From positions 2,604,001 to 2,668,000 of the forward strand of contig JACCLO010000009.1 of assembly GCA_029448655.1 (NCBI GenBank): a stretch of DNA of 64,000 nucleotides, written 5' to 3'. Position numbers and translations under genes: made by a program. Below, one piece after another: positions 1-11,361 of the stretch. This stretch comes from Wolfiporia cocos (lineage: Eukaryota > Basidiomycota > Agaricomycetes > Polyporales > Phaeolaceae). Under the pieces are notes generated by a model that saw nothing but the letters and a program-made list of their open reading frames with translations, did not search any database and was not told where the DNA came from. Positions within the stretch are counted from its first letter, which is position 1. Each line of letters begins with the position of its first letter.

Positions 1-3
1 TTC

Positions 4-2538
4 CTAGTCCTTATACCAATAGTCCATCCCAGTGTGCTGCTCATAATACTTGAGGACGTCAACGACTTCGGGGACAGTGAGGAACCTATGCTGAGCGAGA
101 ATCTTGAAACCCAGAACAAATTACTTTAACCCCGGAACGAGGGACGATAACGGATACGTACTATCAGGAACCCCCGCAGGGCGCGCCAGCCCGCCGCACG
201 ATGTATCATGCGCCAGTACTGGTCGATGAACTTCTTGACACCCTTGCAATATCCTTTCTTGACGAATGATATCCTACCACGGCAAACCCCTCAGCCACGT
301 CACGCCTAAGCGCAAGAGCGAACAACCCACCTCTCGAGCATGATCCACCGATCCCACAGCGCCAACATCACCTTGTCCTCATCCCGCATGTCCTGCTCGA
401 AGATCGCCTCCTCCCTATCGACGATGTACCACGCCATGACGCCAAAGGGCTCCAGCGGCAGCTCGTTGAGCAGATCATAGATCCTCGGCCCCCCAGGGCG
501 GCATGAGTAGTGCTTCCCCTCGCTCGGATGGGGCATGTACGGCGGCTGCGCCGCTGGCCCCTGCGGGTCGGCCGGCAGCGGTGGCGTCGGGTAGCGCGCG
601 GGCAGGCTCCCCCGAAGGATGTGTCGTTCGACTTGTGCGGTAGACGAGCGCGAGGACGCTTGATGCGTTTCTGTAGAGGAGAGTGCGGGGGACGGAGCAC
701 GGAACTTACTCTTGACGAGAGCTGGACGCGGTTCATTGGCGATAGGCTCTGAGAGTGGCAATGAGACAGGTGTTGGATATGGCTCAACAGAGGGCTGCGC
801 AATTGGCTGAAGAGGGGGAGACGGGGTACGCAGCAGATTCTGTTGTTGTGTGGCGCCGGGGAGTCCAAGAGTCCTTATCGGCCGCGGAGTCGCAGACGGT
901 ATACGTTCTTGGGTTGGCTCACTGTAATTCATCAATAAGCAAGTCTCTCCGCGAGAAATATTGCTTACCGTTTGATAAATGTCTCGTCTTCGTCTTCATC
1001 TTCGTCTTCCTCATCTGAAGAGTCGTCTTGATCAGGATGAGGAACTAGGAGTGTGATCTTCCAGGTGCGTTCCTTCAGCTGCGTGAGCAGACCCAGGCGG
1101 AAATCATCGGAAGGCATTTACGAGCTCACATCATCCACCTCAATTGGCTCCCACATGACCTTGAACTCATCATGCGAGCGCGACAAGTGAAATGCAAGCA
1201 TCTCGCGCGTGTCAAATGTCTTGTGCAACCGGCATAGTGGACATGTCCATTCGAGTGTCTCGTTATACCCCTCGCGCTCCTCGTAAGAGTCCTCGTCGTC
1301 GCTGTCCGCATCGCCAGAGGTAACTGTGTCATTGTCCTTGGCATCCACATCGTACCTGTACAGCACATGTACTGGGGCAGCCGGCGGAGCACTGGGTGCT
1401 GTCTCGATGCCGTATTGGCGACATCTCCTGAGAAATCCCCGACGCACATTCCGAGGAAGGAAGGGGAGGCGACCGTACTCGCGCATTCGCTCAGTCGGTA
1501 GTGTGAGGCGCTCCAGCGCATTCATCAGCCCCTCGACGTTGTCGCCAGCATCGTGGTCATCATCTTCAGACGAGTCAGACGAGCCGTTGTCGACGTCTGC
1601 ATCGGGCGAGCCCTCTGGATCATCTAGCTCGTACAGACCAACCGCGCGGGATTCTCGCGTGGCCTTCTTCTCCGTCGTCTTTCTGGCTCTCTGGGCGTCC
1701 ATGTTGTCTAAGCCCGTGTTAGCTGGCGGCTGTGATTTCCGCGCTGCCTTTGCGATAGACCTTGGCGCGTTGCTGGACGGAGATTAGCCATAGCGAAAGC
1801 AAATAAGAGTTTCACCTACGCAATCACATTCATGTCTTCGCGTTCGTCGACTTCTTGTCCACCCACTTTCTCATGGAAAACGAGCCCTGGGGCCCACAAA
1901 GCTGCTCGTCCTGTAAATGTCGCCGCACCGTGCCGCGTATTTGAGAGCACGGACTTTGTCTTGCGCGCTGCACCCGCGTTCCTTCGTCCAGCAGCTACCA
2001 TTGTCCCCGAGATGCGTGCCGCACCCGCATCCTGCGCGCGGCGTTTGCGGCCAGCCCCAGCACCGTCATGGTCGTCATTGTCAATGAACACCTCAGACAG
2101 ACGTCTGTCCGAGTTTTTTGACGCGCGCCTTGGGTAAGGCTGGGCCGGTGCGACATACGCGAACCGCGCTCCTTCTTCCCGAGGAGCTACCGTTGTCTGT
2201 TTGCGAATAGTGTAGCGTCGACGCTCTTGTGCATGCTGGGGTTGACGTTGAGGATTCGCGGCCTGCTTGCCAGCGTGCGTATTGTGGGCGCCGTCGGTAT
2301 TCTTCGATACTACTCCCCATGTGCGATTCATCGGTGGCGCATTTTGAACCCGCATCATGGCTGCAGGTGGTGCTCTTCCAGGTGGTTCATTGCGGTTTGC
2401 CGATTTGCGTGCAAAGCCGCCGCGCGGCTCAAGAACGGAGTCCTGAGTGACACGCGATGATGTCTTTCGGGCTGTGGTCGATTTCTGTCCCGGGCGTCCA
2501 TTAGGTCGAGAGCCGTATGGCGGGGTTCGTTGTTCCAT
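4..2538 (-). CDS. SUZ12: SUZ12-type Polycomb repressive complex 2 subunit
   Basis: SUZ12 is the scaffold subunit of PRC2, the nuclear complex that methylates histone H3 lysine 27. I modelled six exons: 2538-1820, 1772-1130, 1078-969, 921-331, 273-162 and 102-4. All intron phases close, giving 757 residues. The N-terminal 240 residues are low-complexity, basic and without a domain. An acidic stretch leads to one C2H2 finger (WTCPLCRLHKTFDT then HLSRSHDEF), the SUZ12 type followed by an acidic tract. The last 130 residues match the VEFS-box: LWDRWIMLERR, then a helix with FIDQYW and a C-terminal block HRAAGWRALRGFLI. The finger plus VEFS order is diagnostic. The start is the first ATG; the upstream reading frame has no other ATG. 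The family call is from motifs by eye; the N-terminus is less certain than the C-terminus. Confidence 0.82.
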
Positions 2539-3271
2539 CAGGTTTAACAAAGCTCAAACACTCTGGAAAATCGTGGCAACGCGCGTAACAGAGCCGTGAA
2601 ATGTATCGTACCGGTACCGTTAAGTGAATCACAATAGGCAAACTGCACCGATGGGTGTGTATTATGCAATTTCCTCGGCCCTATGGTAGAGCTATGCTAT
2701 TCGCACTAGATAGTGTGTTCCACGGCTATCCCGACTTTGAGCAGTCAAACAGATGTCGATGTGAGCCTATCATGATCAAATCAAGATCACTTTAGCGCCT
2801 TTACCTTCAAGCGCTCGACCCTCGATGGCTGGAGCATCGAAAGCCATGCTCATCCACCTATAGAGCTTGGTTTGCGGTCTTGATATGGGTTTTCAGGTCA
2901 ATTGTTTGCCCAATAGATCCGGCTGTGTCAATCAGTGAGTTCCGACGCTCGAACTCTCTACCACGGCGTGGCGGCAACGGCGACCTTGCAGTTTTGGAAC
3001 TACATCTCCTCTTGAATTTGATAGTGGAGGCTGTCAGTGCAGACAAGTGTGAACGTAATGCGGACATCTATAACAAATACTCGATGTAATAATTTTCTCG
3101 TCTGTTTCTTACCCTCACCGAAGCTTCATGCAACTTAGTACAATGAAGCTCAAAATTTATTGAATTCCGATGATCAGATCGTTTACTCATACACTGTATG
3201 TACTGTACAAATGACATGGTTCATTGTCTATGCGGCACATCGCTCAACACATAGCCCCAGCGTACCTCGTG
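2539..3271. other. Intergenic, no gene seen
   Basis: The 5' flank of the SUZ12-like gene and the 3' flank of the RING gene lie here. Short ORFs on both strands (about 2858-3089) overlap each other and show no domain or codon pattern. I see no repeat or RNA gene. Confidence 0.6.
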
Positions 3272-4376
3272 CTAGTTCGCCGAGAGGTAGATCTTCCTCA
3301 GCTGGAGCGGGACTGCAGCCGTGCGGCAGACAGGGCAGCTCCGCTTGACCGCCAACGCCTGGTTGATGCATCTGCAACGTGATCAGTACTGCGCCCGCGT
3401 AGGCGAGAGCACGGGCCACTCACTGCGTGCAGAACAGATGCCCGCAGCGCGTCGCGCTACTCTCCTTCGGCGGCTCGAGGCAGAGCGGGCATGTGAAGAG
3501 GATGCTTGCGCCGGACGTTGATGCGGACGAGTCCGTCTCTTGCGCTTTCCCTTTCTCCTTCTGTTTGACGCGTTGAGCGCCGGTTGGCTTCGGAGCGGGA
3601 GGGGAGAGAGCTGAGTCTTGGGTGACGGGGATGCCGCGAATGGTCTCGGTAGACTGCAACACGAAAATAAGTTAAAATTAACATCATCTCAGGGAAGACG
3701 GCGGACAAGATAGTTTGGGTCCCTCCGCATAATAGTGAGTTGCTCTTGGGAGGGCGGGGGCGCGGAGCCCATGAACGCCTCGTGCTCCTCCTCGAAGGTG
3801 GGCACGTCGTCTTCGTCCCAGTACTCGTCCTCCTCAGCGTACCCGTTGTCGTTTTCCGGGCCGACACTGAAGTCGTCGTCGGCGCGCTGGTCCTCCTCGG
3901 GATAGATCCGGCGGCCCATGCTGTCCTCCCAGCCAAAATCATCCTCGTCATCCTCGTCCGTGCCTGGGTATTCATCCTCATCAGAGTCGTCGTCAGAGTC
4001 GTCGCGGTGCACGGCGGAGAACTCCATGTGCTGTATAGACACGCTCAGTGGGACGGAAGTTGGGATACACTGTAGAACGTACCACGCGCAATCCCCCGGC
4101 AGTTTCGAAGTTACGCTCGCAGACAATGCAGTAGTGGTGTCTGGTTGAGTAGACCCAGTGCTATGTTTATTGATGAGTTAGTACCATACGATCATACACA
4201 CGCCATGGCGTACTTACATTCCTCAAGGAATTCTTGTTGGCGTAGCGGCGACCGCACGGCTCGCACAGCGGGTGGTTAGGGGAGTCTTGCACATGCTCAG
4301 CACGCGCTCGTTCTCCAGGAAAGTACCGGTCGCAGAGCGAGCAATAGCACATATCGACGAAGAGAATTCCAGACAT
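3272..4376 (-). CDS. C2H2 and RING zinc finger protein, probable E3 ubiquitin ligase
   Basis: Five exons (4376-4218, 4160-4083, 4030-3707, 3653-3424, 3371-3272) close in phase and give 296 residues. The N-terminal part has two C2H2-like fingers: one begins YCSLCDRYF and the second, YCIVCERNF, reaches its histidines across the exon 2/3 junction. A very acidic middle follows. The C-terminus is a C3HC4 RING starting FTCPLCLEPP, with CGHLFCTQC across the last junction and SCPVCR near the end, then an IYLS tail. The compact C-terminal RING with this tail recalls the RNF4/Slx8 group of SUMO-targeted ligases, but I see no clear SUMO-interaction motifs, so the subfamily is inference. The exon 3 donor (GTCCGC) is weak; it is the only one that keeps the frame. 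Substrate unknown. Confidence 0.75.
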
Positions 4377-5390
4377 GGTAGCGATGCGATGCGAAGCACA
4401 AATTTGAGATATGCTGGTGGAGGGTGCGATGTGTGATCTGCGCCAGGCAAATGCGAATGTGGAGTCTGTTCCCGTACCGAGGCGAAGTAGTAGAGCATTT
4501 ATACCGAATGCCCCTTCCTCTTTCCGTCCTGTCCATCGGACACTGGAGGTGGATACCAATATCCGTTATCCGAGCCGTCACAACATAGACCAGTCGAGCA
4601 CTGGATAACCGCTCCGGAGACGGGAGATATTGCCATCCATATCCGCATCACAGCTTTCTTTCTCCGTCACGAATCAGACTGGTTCTGCGAAGGGGGCAGG
4701 GGTCATGCTCGCGAGTCTATCGACACTTATTAGAAGCTCTCTTATAAGCTAGGTAGTGTCGCATAGGAAACTCAGATTTGAGCTCTACAGCTCTAACTTT
4801 GCGGCATCGAATGTTGTGTACCTCCGCCGAACATTTGTTTGAACCATCACTAGTCACTGGCCGCTAAACGAAATCTCCGGTTGACAGCCGGGCAGAATCA
4901 AGATCTAGGAAAGCTTACATTCAACGGCCCGCTACGATTACCGAGCAGGACTTGACTTTGACCAAGTCGATACGAGCCTTGTTCCGATATTGATGTGAGA
5001 TACTGTGCAGGCCCGTATTTTTGCGCAAGTAGTACACTCCATTCCATAACACTCGCCGCTGTCGCTGTGTGCAAGTGTGGCGCATTGAGCGTCTACACGA
5101 CTGTTCAAGGAATTTGAAATCCGGCTGATCGACGCCCGATTCATATTGACAAAAACCGGTCACTCTGAAGAACAATAACTCGACCTCCGCACCAATTGGT
5201 GTTGTTTGGACTTTGTCAGTCGGCATACAAAAGCAAGACATGCTCGAACGGTCTTTGTCCTATTTGCCTTCCGTCTCTCAATCTTTGTGCGGGCAGCGTT
5301 TAATTTTGGGCCTGGTGCTCTTGGACGACTGGCGGTTTACTACACATTCATTTGCATTCTCGATATAATATAAGTCGCTCACACTGGCAA
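4377..5390. other. Intergenic between divergent genes, no gene seen
   Basis: The region separates the RING gene (minus) from the secreted protein gene (plus) and should hold both promoters. A 106-codon minus ORF at 4921-5241 has no recognisable motif and no support. No RNA gene or repeat was noticed. Confidence 0.55.
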
Positions 5391-6366
5391 ATGTCTCGAA
5401 TGCTCGCTACCTTGGCTGTGTTATGTGCTGTATGGTTTGCAAATGCATTTCCTACCGCTTTACTGGACGACGGCGCTCTGCTCCGGAATGGAGAGGAAGC
5501 GCAGAAATTGAACACGCTCTTTGCTGAGCTGAGTGTGAACGGCTCGTGTACCTGTAAGCAGCTCATGTTGCGGGAAATTAAATGCACCTTGACTGAAAAC
5601 CAAATCACAGCCGGCCAAACAGCATGCGTCAATAGCTTGATAGCGCGCTGCATCGACGAGACGTGGAAGACCGAAACTTGCCCGAGAACCGAGCAATGTT
5701 TCGCGCTACCTGCATTCAAAAAAGATGGAACAGTCAGTCTTGTGGCTTCCTGCTTGTTCTATGTTCAATTGATCGCGTCAAGTATAGTTCTTGTCATGCA
5801 CAACCCCATCAATTGCTGCCGCGCTCATCGATGCAACTGGGGCATCCGGAGGCGTATCTGGTCCCAATGGCAGCAGCAATACAAGCATCACAAGCTCTAG
5901 CTCGGGCGGCGAGACAACGCGCGCACACCACATGTCATTTTCTGCAGCGACGGTCTCCTCCTCAGCGAGTGCAGCCAGCGGCGGAATAGTAGTCACAAGG
6001 ACCATCACGTTGACTATCCCAACCGCCGCCAGCATCGCCAGCACTAGCATCAGCAGTGCCAGCACCAACATCAGCAGCGCGTCGCAGTCCGTCATCATCC
6101 TACCCCCAGAGACGACGGTCCTGAATGCGTCGGAGGCGTCTAGTGTCCTCGCGAACCTCACTGCGGGTGGCCAGTCCTCTGTAGCCGGAACAGCTGCCGC
6201 CCCTTCGGTCCCGTTCTCGGTAGTCACTCCCACCATCAGCTCGAGCGCATCATCTGCTTCCATCAGTTTACCAACAGCCGGTACTACGATCATTCTAGCG
6301 GCAGGAGGGCTGAACGTCGCCGGGAGTGCGACGCAGTCTGTCGTCTCCTCTACCACCATGTGCTGA
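5391..6366 (+). CDS. Secreted cysteine-rich CBM19-like protein with Ser/Thr-rich tail
   Basis: The ATG at 5391 starts a clear signal peptide (MSRMLATLAVLCAVWFANAF). The mature part holds a cysteine-rich module whose end, TACVNS then CPRTEQCFALP, matches the chitin-binding CBM19-like proteins common in Agaricomycetes. A 55-base phase-0 intron (GTCAGT donor, TATAG acceptor, about 5731-5785) joins KKDGT to FLSCTTPSIAAALIDATG, the usual continuation of that family. The remainder is Ser/Thr/Ala-rich, as in O-glycosylated secreted or wall proteins. The frame stops at 6364-6366, yet another Ser/Thr-rich frame runs from about 6434 to a stop at 6614 (TTSSDASSASFVGSYTAGTT). A last intron may join it, but I could not find junctions that keep phase. 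Likely role: binding wall chitin outside the cell; binding is not proven. Confidence 0.6.
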
Positions 6367-6892
6367 ATTGACGCATACACCTTTATGCGTTTGCTCACTT
6401 ATCGGCATGACAAACAATAGCGGCTCGGTATTCTCCTCCTGCCACGACGAGTTCGGACGCGTCGTCGGCGTCTTTCGTCGGCTCGTATACAGCGGGCACT
6501 ACCTACAAAGGCCTGAACGACGTACTCCATAGCGAGAATGACGCTGGCCGTCGTCTTAACGCTGACCTCCATACCTATTCCTTCCTTTCTGCTTTCTCGC
6601 AATACTCAAGATGACTACCGCACGTTTTGCATTTTGACAGATAGGGGTATATGTACTGTTACACGCGCAATGTAGCCATAGCGTACAGAAATAAGTGTCA
6701 GATGAACTATGCACAGCAGCACAAACAAGAGTCAAGGCGGCAGACGACAGACATAGGCGAGGCAGCGACAGTGAGGATTACGCGGTACAAATACATTACT
6801 TACAAACGTCGTGCTATCGTGGCGATGACGTTGGTTGGTAAGGCCCCCCGCCGAGGGGTGGCCCTCGCAGACGCCTGAGTGCAGCTGCTCGC

Positions 6893-8571
6893 TCACTCGT
6901 CCTCCTCCTCCTCCTCCTCAAGGATCTCTTCAACGTGCTTCTTCCTCCCGCGGCTCGAGGATGCCTTGGCCGCGGAGGCAGGCTTGCCGTTTTTCGCCGC
7001 AGTCTTGGATGCAGGCTTCGAGGAGGTGGACGCCTTCGACGAAGGGGCGCGCTAGAGAACGGGCCAATATAAGCACCAGCACAATCTCCGTATTCGCTAC
7101 GATCAGCACGCACCTTCGGCTTTTTGACCGGCTGCTCCTCATCCACCTCGTCCATCTCGTCTGCGCCCGCTTGTGCAAGCTCGTCAGCGAAGTCCTCGCC
7201 AGACTGCTCCGATTCGTCCTTCTTGCTGCGCTTCTTCGCAGGTGCGCGCGCCTTCTTCTCGCTGTTCTTCGCCGACGAGCGCTTTCGCTTGGGCTTCTCG
7301 TCCTCCTCGTCCTGTTCCTCCTCGTCCGATTTCTGTATTCCAGGATTGATCAGCGTTGCGCCTTTTACACACAACAAAGGGGTGCGCACCTTAGCGCGCT
7401 TTGCCCGCGCCTTGGGCTTCTCGTCATCGCCCTCCTCCTTCTTCTTTCGCTTGGCGGAAGTCTTCTTGCCCGTGTCGACCGCCTCGCCGGGGCCCTTGTC
7501 GTCCTCAGGAATGATGCCCTCCTTCCATGCACGCGTCACCTTCTCCTGCTCAGCCTCCTTGAGGTCACCGAACCCGTCAATCTCCGAGGGCGCGCCGTAC
7601 GACACTTTGAGAGAGCCGACAAGTTTCTCATCCGTGCAGCCCCAGTGGCGCCATGCACTGCGAGCCGCGAGATGAGACTCAGCACGGGTAGAAGAAGGAT
7701 TGAGAACACACAAGCTCTTGTTGCCCCGGAAATCCACTTCGTTTCCGAGGCGGAAGTAGTCCTTGCCGACGGTTTCTGTGCAGCGTTCAGCAATAATCAA
7801 GCAACATATACGCGGAAGAATCACCTCCGCAGGCTAGAATCACGACATGAACGTGAGCCACAGCGTCGTCGTTCATCATGCAGCAATACGCACCTTTGCA
7901 CTTGGACCTTCCTGACGACGCATATTCAAGTTTGAAGACCGACTTCTTTGGCTCGGCATCATCTGCCTCAGCCTTCTTCTTGGAGCCCCGCGCAGCCTTC
8001 TTCTTGGGTTTCTCTTCATCGTCTTCCTCCTCGCCCTCAGGTTTCCGTGCGGACTCGGGAACGTCCTCGTCGGCCACCTTACCGTCCTCCCAGGCCTTGC
8101 GGACCTTTTCCTGGTCCTCTGCCTTGAGCTCCTCGAACCCGTCTAGTTCGTCCGCCTCCTCGAAGGACTTTTTCATGTTTTCGATAATCTTAGGGGTCAC
8201 GCAGCCCCAGTGGCGCCATTGGCTATTGCGATGTAGATCAGCTATGTAGCAGAGAGAAAGCAGCCTCGCGTCAACGACTAACAAGGACGTGTTTCCTCGG
8301 AAATCAACCAAAGATCCCACCCGCAACTCGCCCTTACCAAGAGCCGTGCCTGAGCACTATTCAGCGAGGATAGCAAATAGATAGTGACTAAAACGCGCAC
8401 CTTTACACGGCTTGGGTCCTATAAAGTACCAACACATGCAAAGAACGCGATGAGCAGCAATACATGTTGAGATTACATTATCAGACGCCACGAACCAGTG
8501 CACTTCGAGCGAGCACTCGGAGAGTATTCCAGGCGGTAGCCTGATTTCTTGCTGCCCTCTTCGTCAGACAT
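6893..8571 (-). CDS. Tandem PARP-type zinc finger protein
   Basis: Two zf-PARP modules precede a charged Lys/Glu tail. This finger binds DNA breaks in PARP1 and DNA ligase III; here there is no catalytic domain, so the protein is probably a nuclear DNA-binding factor of unknown role. Exons: 8571-8496, 8418-8401 (18 nt), 8349-8283, 8222-7894, 7833-7825 (9 nt), 7775 onward, then further exons to the stop at 6893-6895. Finger 1 has C..GPKPC followed by WRHWGC; finger 2 has CKAC followed by WRHWGC. Without the 9-nt exon, finger 2 would lose its second cysteine. Both fingers are split by introns at the same place (GNTSF-QWRH and GNKSF-AWRH), so the second arose by duplication of the first. The tail is nuclear-signal-like (KKRSKKDE) and ends in a Glu run. 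No database match was possible here. Confidence 0.8.
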
Positions 8572-8831
8572 GGCGCGTCTTTGCAGGGGTTGAGGGGTGG
8601 TGGTGGGAGATAGGGTTGGAGATTATGAACGTTGACGGCGGTTGACGCGTTTTATACAGGCAGGTAGGCTTCAAAGTCCGCTTGGAAATACGACAGCTGG
8701 CCACCGCCGGTGCACGGACCCTCTGTCACCTGCCGTAATGGCCACGGCCAGCCCTGCCATATTCCTGGCGAGCACCGAACAATTGAAACAAGGTTGCCTC
8801 CGAATAAATGCAGGGACTGCGTGCTGCATCT

Positions 8832-8843
8832 GGGGTTAGGGTT
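8832..8843 (+). promoter_or_regulatory. Telomere-repeat-like box upstream of RPS26
   Basis: GGGGTTAGGGTT sits about 280 bases upstream of the RPS26 start codon. TTAGGG-type boxes recruit Tbf1 to ribosomal protein promoters in several yeasts. The assignment here is by motif only. Confidence 0.4.
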
Positions 8844-8994
8844 GTACTACTGACATAAGCCGGCGAATCAGCGAGATAAGAGTTGCGTTCTAGTCCTCTC
8901 GTAATGGGCTTCGAGACATGAATAATAGAGCATCACCATCGTCATAGATCGATTACAAGCCGTTAAATCGGCTTCTAACCTCCTTTTCCTACAT

Positions 8995-9000
8995 CACGTG
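8995..9000. promoter_or_regulatory. CACGTG E-box upstream of RPS26
   Basis: A palindromic CACGTG lies 120 bases upstream of the RPS26 ATG. It is the core site for Cbf1-type bHLH factors, which act with Tbf1 at ribosomal protein genes of Candida albicans. A 6-mer alone is weak evidence. Confidence 0.35.
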
Positions 9001-9119
9001 CGATATACTTCAGGGCCGGCTCTGCCATCGGTTGTCCCGTTTGGGTAAGGCACGCGAGGCTGCTCTGCACCGTTGGCCGGGTCGAAGTCCACAGTCGTTC
9101 GTCAGACACCCGATTCAAC

Positions 9120-9748
9120 ATGGTGAGCATGCCGTTCCGAGCCCATTGACCTATGCCAGCCCATTTTGTGCGGTGAAACGAGCGAATTCGCGGCGGAACG
9201 AGATGGATGGCGACACCTGGCTCCGGATGACTTGTTGAGGTGCTGATGCTCCCGCGTCTCACAGACCAAGAAGAGAAGAAACAACGGCCGCAACAAGAAG
9301 GGCCGTGGCCACGTTGGCTTCGTCCGGTGCTCCAACTGCTCACGATGCGTTGGCAAGGACAAGGCGATCAAGCGCTTCACGGTGCGCAACATGGTCGAGA
9401 GCGCAGCGGTTCGGGATATCAGCGAGGCGAGCGTATACCCTGGTACGTATCTATGGGACCTCGCCCTTGCGCAGTAAGCTTACTTCTGAACTGCAGAGTA
9501 CGTTATCCCTAAACTCTACATAAAAATCGCGTACTGCGTGTCGTGCGCTATCCACTCGCATGGTATGTGCATATCATACACATCCAGTTCCTTTACCTCA
9601 AATTTATCCAGTTGTCCGTGTCCGCTCGCGCGAGGGCCGCCGCAACCGTGCCCCTCCTCCCCGTGTCCGGTGGAAGGACGGCAAGAAGGTTAATCCTGCT
9701 GTCGCCGCGGCTGAGGACGCCAAGGCGGCTGCCGCTCGGGCCGCATAG
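9120..9748 (+). CDS. RPS26: 40S ribosomal protein eS26
   Basis: This is a component of the small ribosomal subunit near the mRNA exit channel. Exons: 9120-9122 (only the ATG), 9265-9442, 9497-9562 and 9612-9748; all phases close. The protein reads [17 protein letters not shown], then [55 protein letters not shown], and an Ala/Lys-rich end. The zinc-binding CxxC pairs and the RNx[12 protein letters not shown] block are those of eS26, and the length is as expected. The ATG is followed directly by a GTGAGC donor, so the first coding exon is one codon long, a common layout for fungal ribosomal protein genes. The promoter carries a telomere-like box and a CACGTG site. Confidence 0.95.
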
Positions 9749-10144
9749 GCTTTGTACTTGGAGGCAATTGATGTCTTTCACCTCATTGCACGTTTGACTA
9801 CACCGCGGCGACGCTTTTTGCTGCTTCTGCTACGCGCCATAGACCAACATGTACAGTAGGTCTAGCGCAATATCAGGCTCAGCCGCAGTACGACTGCAGG
9901 CGCTGTGTTCACACACGCAAAGCATCCCGTGCACAGAAATTCCGATCTCTTTTTTGAATGACGAGGGCCCACACTGATTTTGAACCTGAACTCGTTCGCG
10001 CATCATCGAGCCACATGCTGACGAATCGGCTAGGTCATCGCTGAGTCAGTTACCGCCGCTCGACGTCCAGCGTTAGCTGTGGGAGCGCTCAGCGCTGCAT
10101 TGGTATCTATGGCCCGGGGACAGTCTCAAGACTCCGATCCGATT
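9749..10144. other. Intergenic, no gene seen
   Basis: This is the 3' flank of RPS26 and the promoter side of the oxidoreductase gene. Nothing beyond short chance ORFs was seen. Confidence 0.5.
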
Positions 10145-11361
10145 ATGTCCCTAACGAGAACCATGAGAGCTGTTGTCTGTCCTCGCGCACCAATCTCACC
10201 CTCTGAACTCGTCTACACGACGACACATCCCGCTCCCTCACCAAAGACGGGACACGTTCTCATTCGCGTAAAGGCATATGGTCTGAACCGTTCGGAGCTT
10301 TTCACGCGCCAGGGGCACTCGCCGGGCATTACCTTCCCGCGAGTCTTGGGCATTGAATGTGTCGGTTTGGTCCAGGATGCAGGAGGAAGCTCGATGTGGA
10401 AAGAGGGCGATGTTGTCGCGGCGTGCGTGGGGGGCATGGGCCGGCAGTTTGACGGTGGGTGCCAGTCGATAGCGGCTGGTATAGATGTCGTCATCTAATG
10501 AGTGTCCACGATCCAGGAGGATATGCGGAGTATACGCTGGTCCCGCATTCATCTGTCTCTGCCCCGATCAAACTTCCGGAGACTCTAGGATGGGCAGAGT
10601 TCGCAGCTATCCCCGAAACCTTTCTAACGGGTATGTTGCATATTGGTGTATAGACTGGTTGACTTGGTCGCCACTCACAACGCCGCTTGTCAGCATGGGG
10701 TACTCTAAGCGAGTCCTTGCATCTCAAGGCACAAGATACGCTGCTCATCCGTGGGGGCACGACAAGCGTTGGCCTTGCTTGCGCCGCGCTTGCGAAGTCG
10801 ACTCTCTTCGCATCTGACATCAAACCAACAGTAATATCCACCACGCGTAACCAAGGCAAGGCCTCTGCGATGAAGGCAGTAGGCGTAGACGTCATTCTAG
10901 ACGATTCAAACAACTCAGTCAGCGAGGCAGTCAAGAAGGCTACAGCGGGCCGTGGCGCGACCAAGTGTGTCGAGCTTGTGGGCGGTACGACGCTGAGTGA
11001 CTCGTGTGCAAGCCTGGTGGACGACGGTATCGTGTCGTTCGTCGGGTGTGTGTCCGGCCAGTGGACGGTCAAGGACTTCGATCCCATGCAGACGCTCGTA
11101 CCCTGGAAGGTCGGTAGCCCCAACCTACGCAACTTAAGTATGACCGTACTCATGATCGTGGAATGATAGCATTTGACGATGTACTCCTCCCACCATCTTG
11201 ACATCTCGAAGGCGCCGCTGCAGTGGATGGTCGACGCTGTGGCGTTCGGCGAACTGAAGCCTAGTCTGGATAAGGTATTTAAGATGGAGGAGACGGGCGA
11301 GGCGCACACGTATATGGAAGCCAACGCCGCTGCGGGAAAGGTGGTCTGTGTGGTCGACTAA
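10145..11361 (+). CDS. Zinc-independent MDR oxidoreductase, quinone reductase-like
   Basis: This belongs to the medium-chain dehydrogenase/reductase superfamily, NAD(P)H-dependent, probably cytosolic. The N-terminal GroES-like domain shows GHVLIRVKAYGLNRSELFTR and FPRVLGIECVG; the Rossmann part shows LLIRGGTTSVGLACAALAK, a variant of the quinone reductase GAASGVG loop. The catalytic-zinc cysteine and histidine of alcohol dehydrogenases are not in their usual places, which favours the quinone oxidoreductase/enoyl reductase branch. Introns: about 10456-10515 and 10634-10693, both phase 1, and one near 11147-11168 whose donor I cannot fix. The start is taken at MSLTRTMRAVVC; an ATG two codons into that block, before RAVVC, is an alternative, as is an upstream ATG near 10109. 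Substrate unknown. Confidence 0.8.

Noticed and set aside
1118..1132. In-frame stop TAA inside the SUZ12-like gene
   Set aside because: It lies within a 51-base phase-0 intron (GTGAGC to CGCAG); the full model then closes in phase.
4921..5241. 106-codon minus-strand ORF
   Set aside because: No motif and no signal peptide; it lies in a divergent promoter region where chance ORFs are expected.
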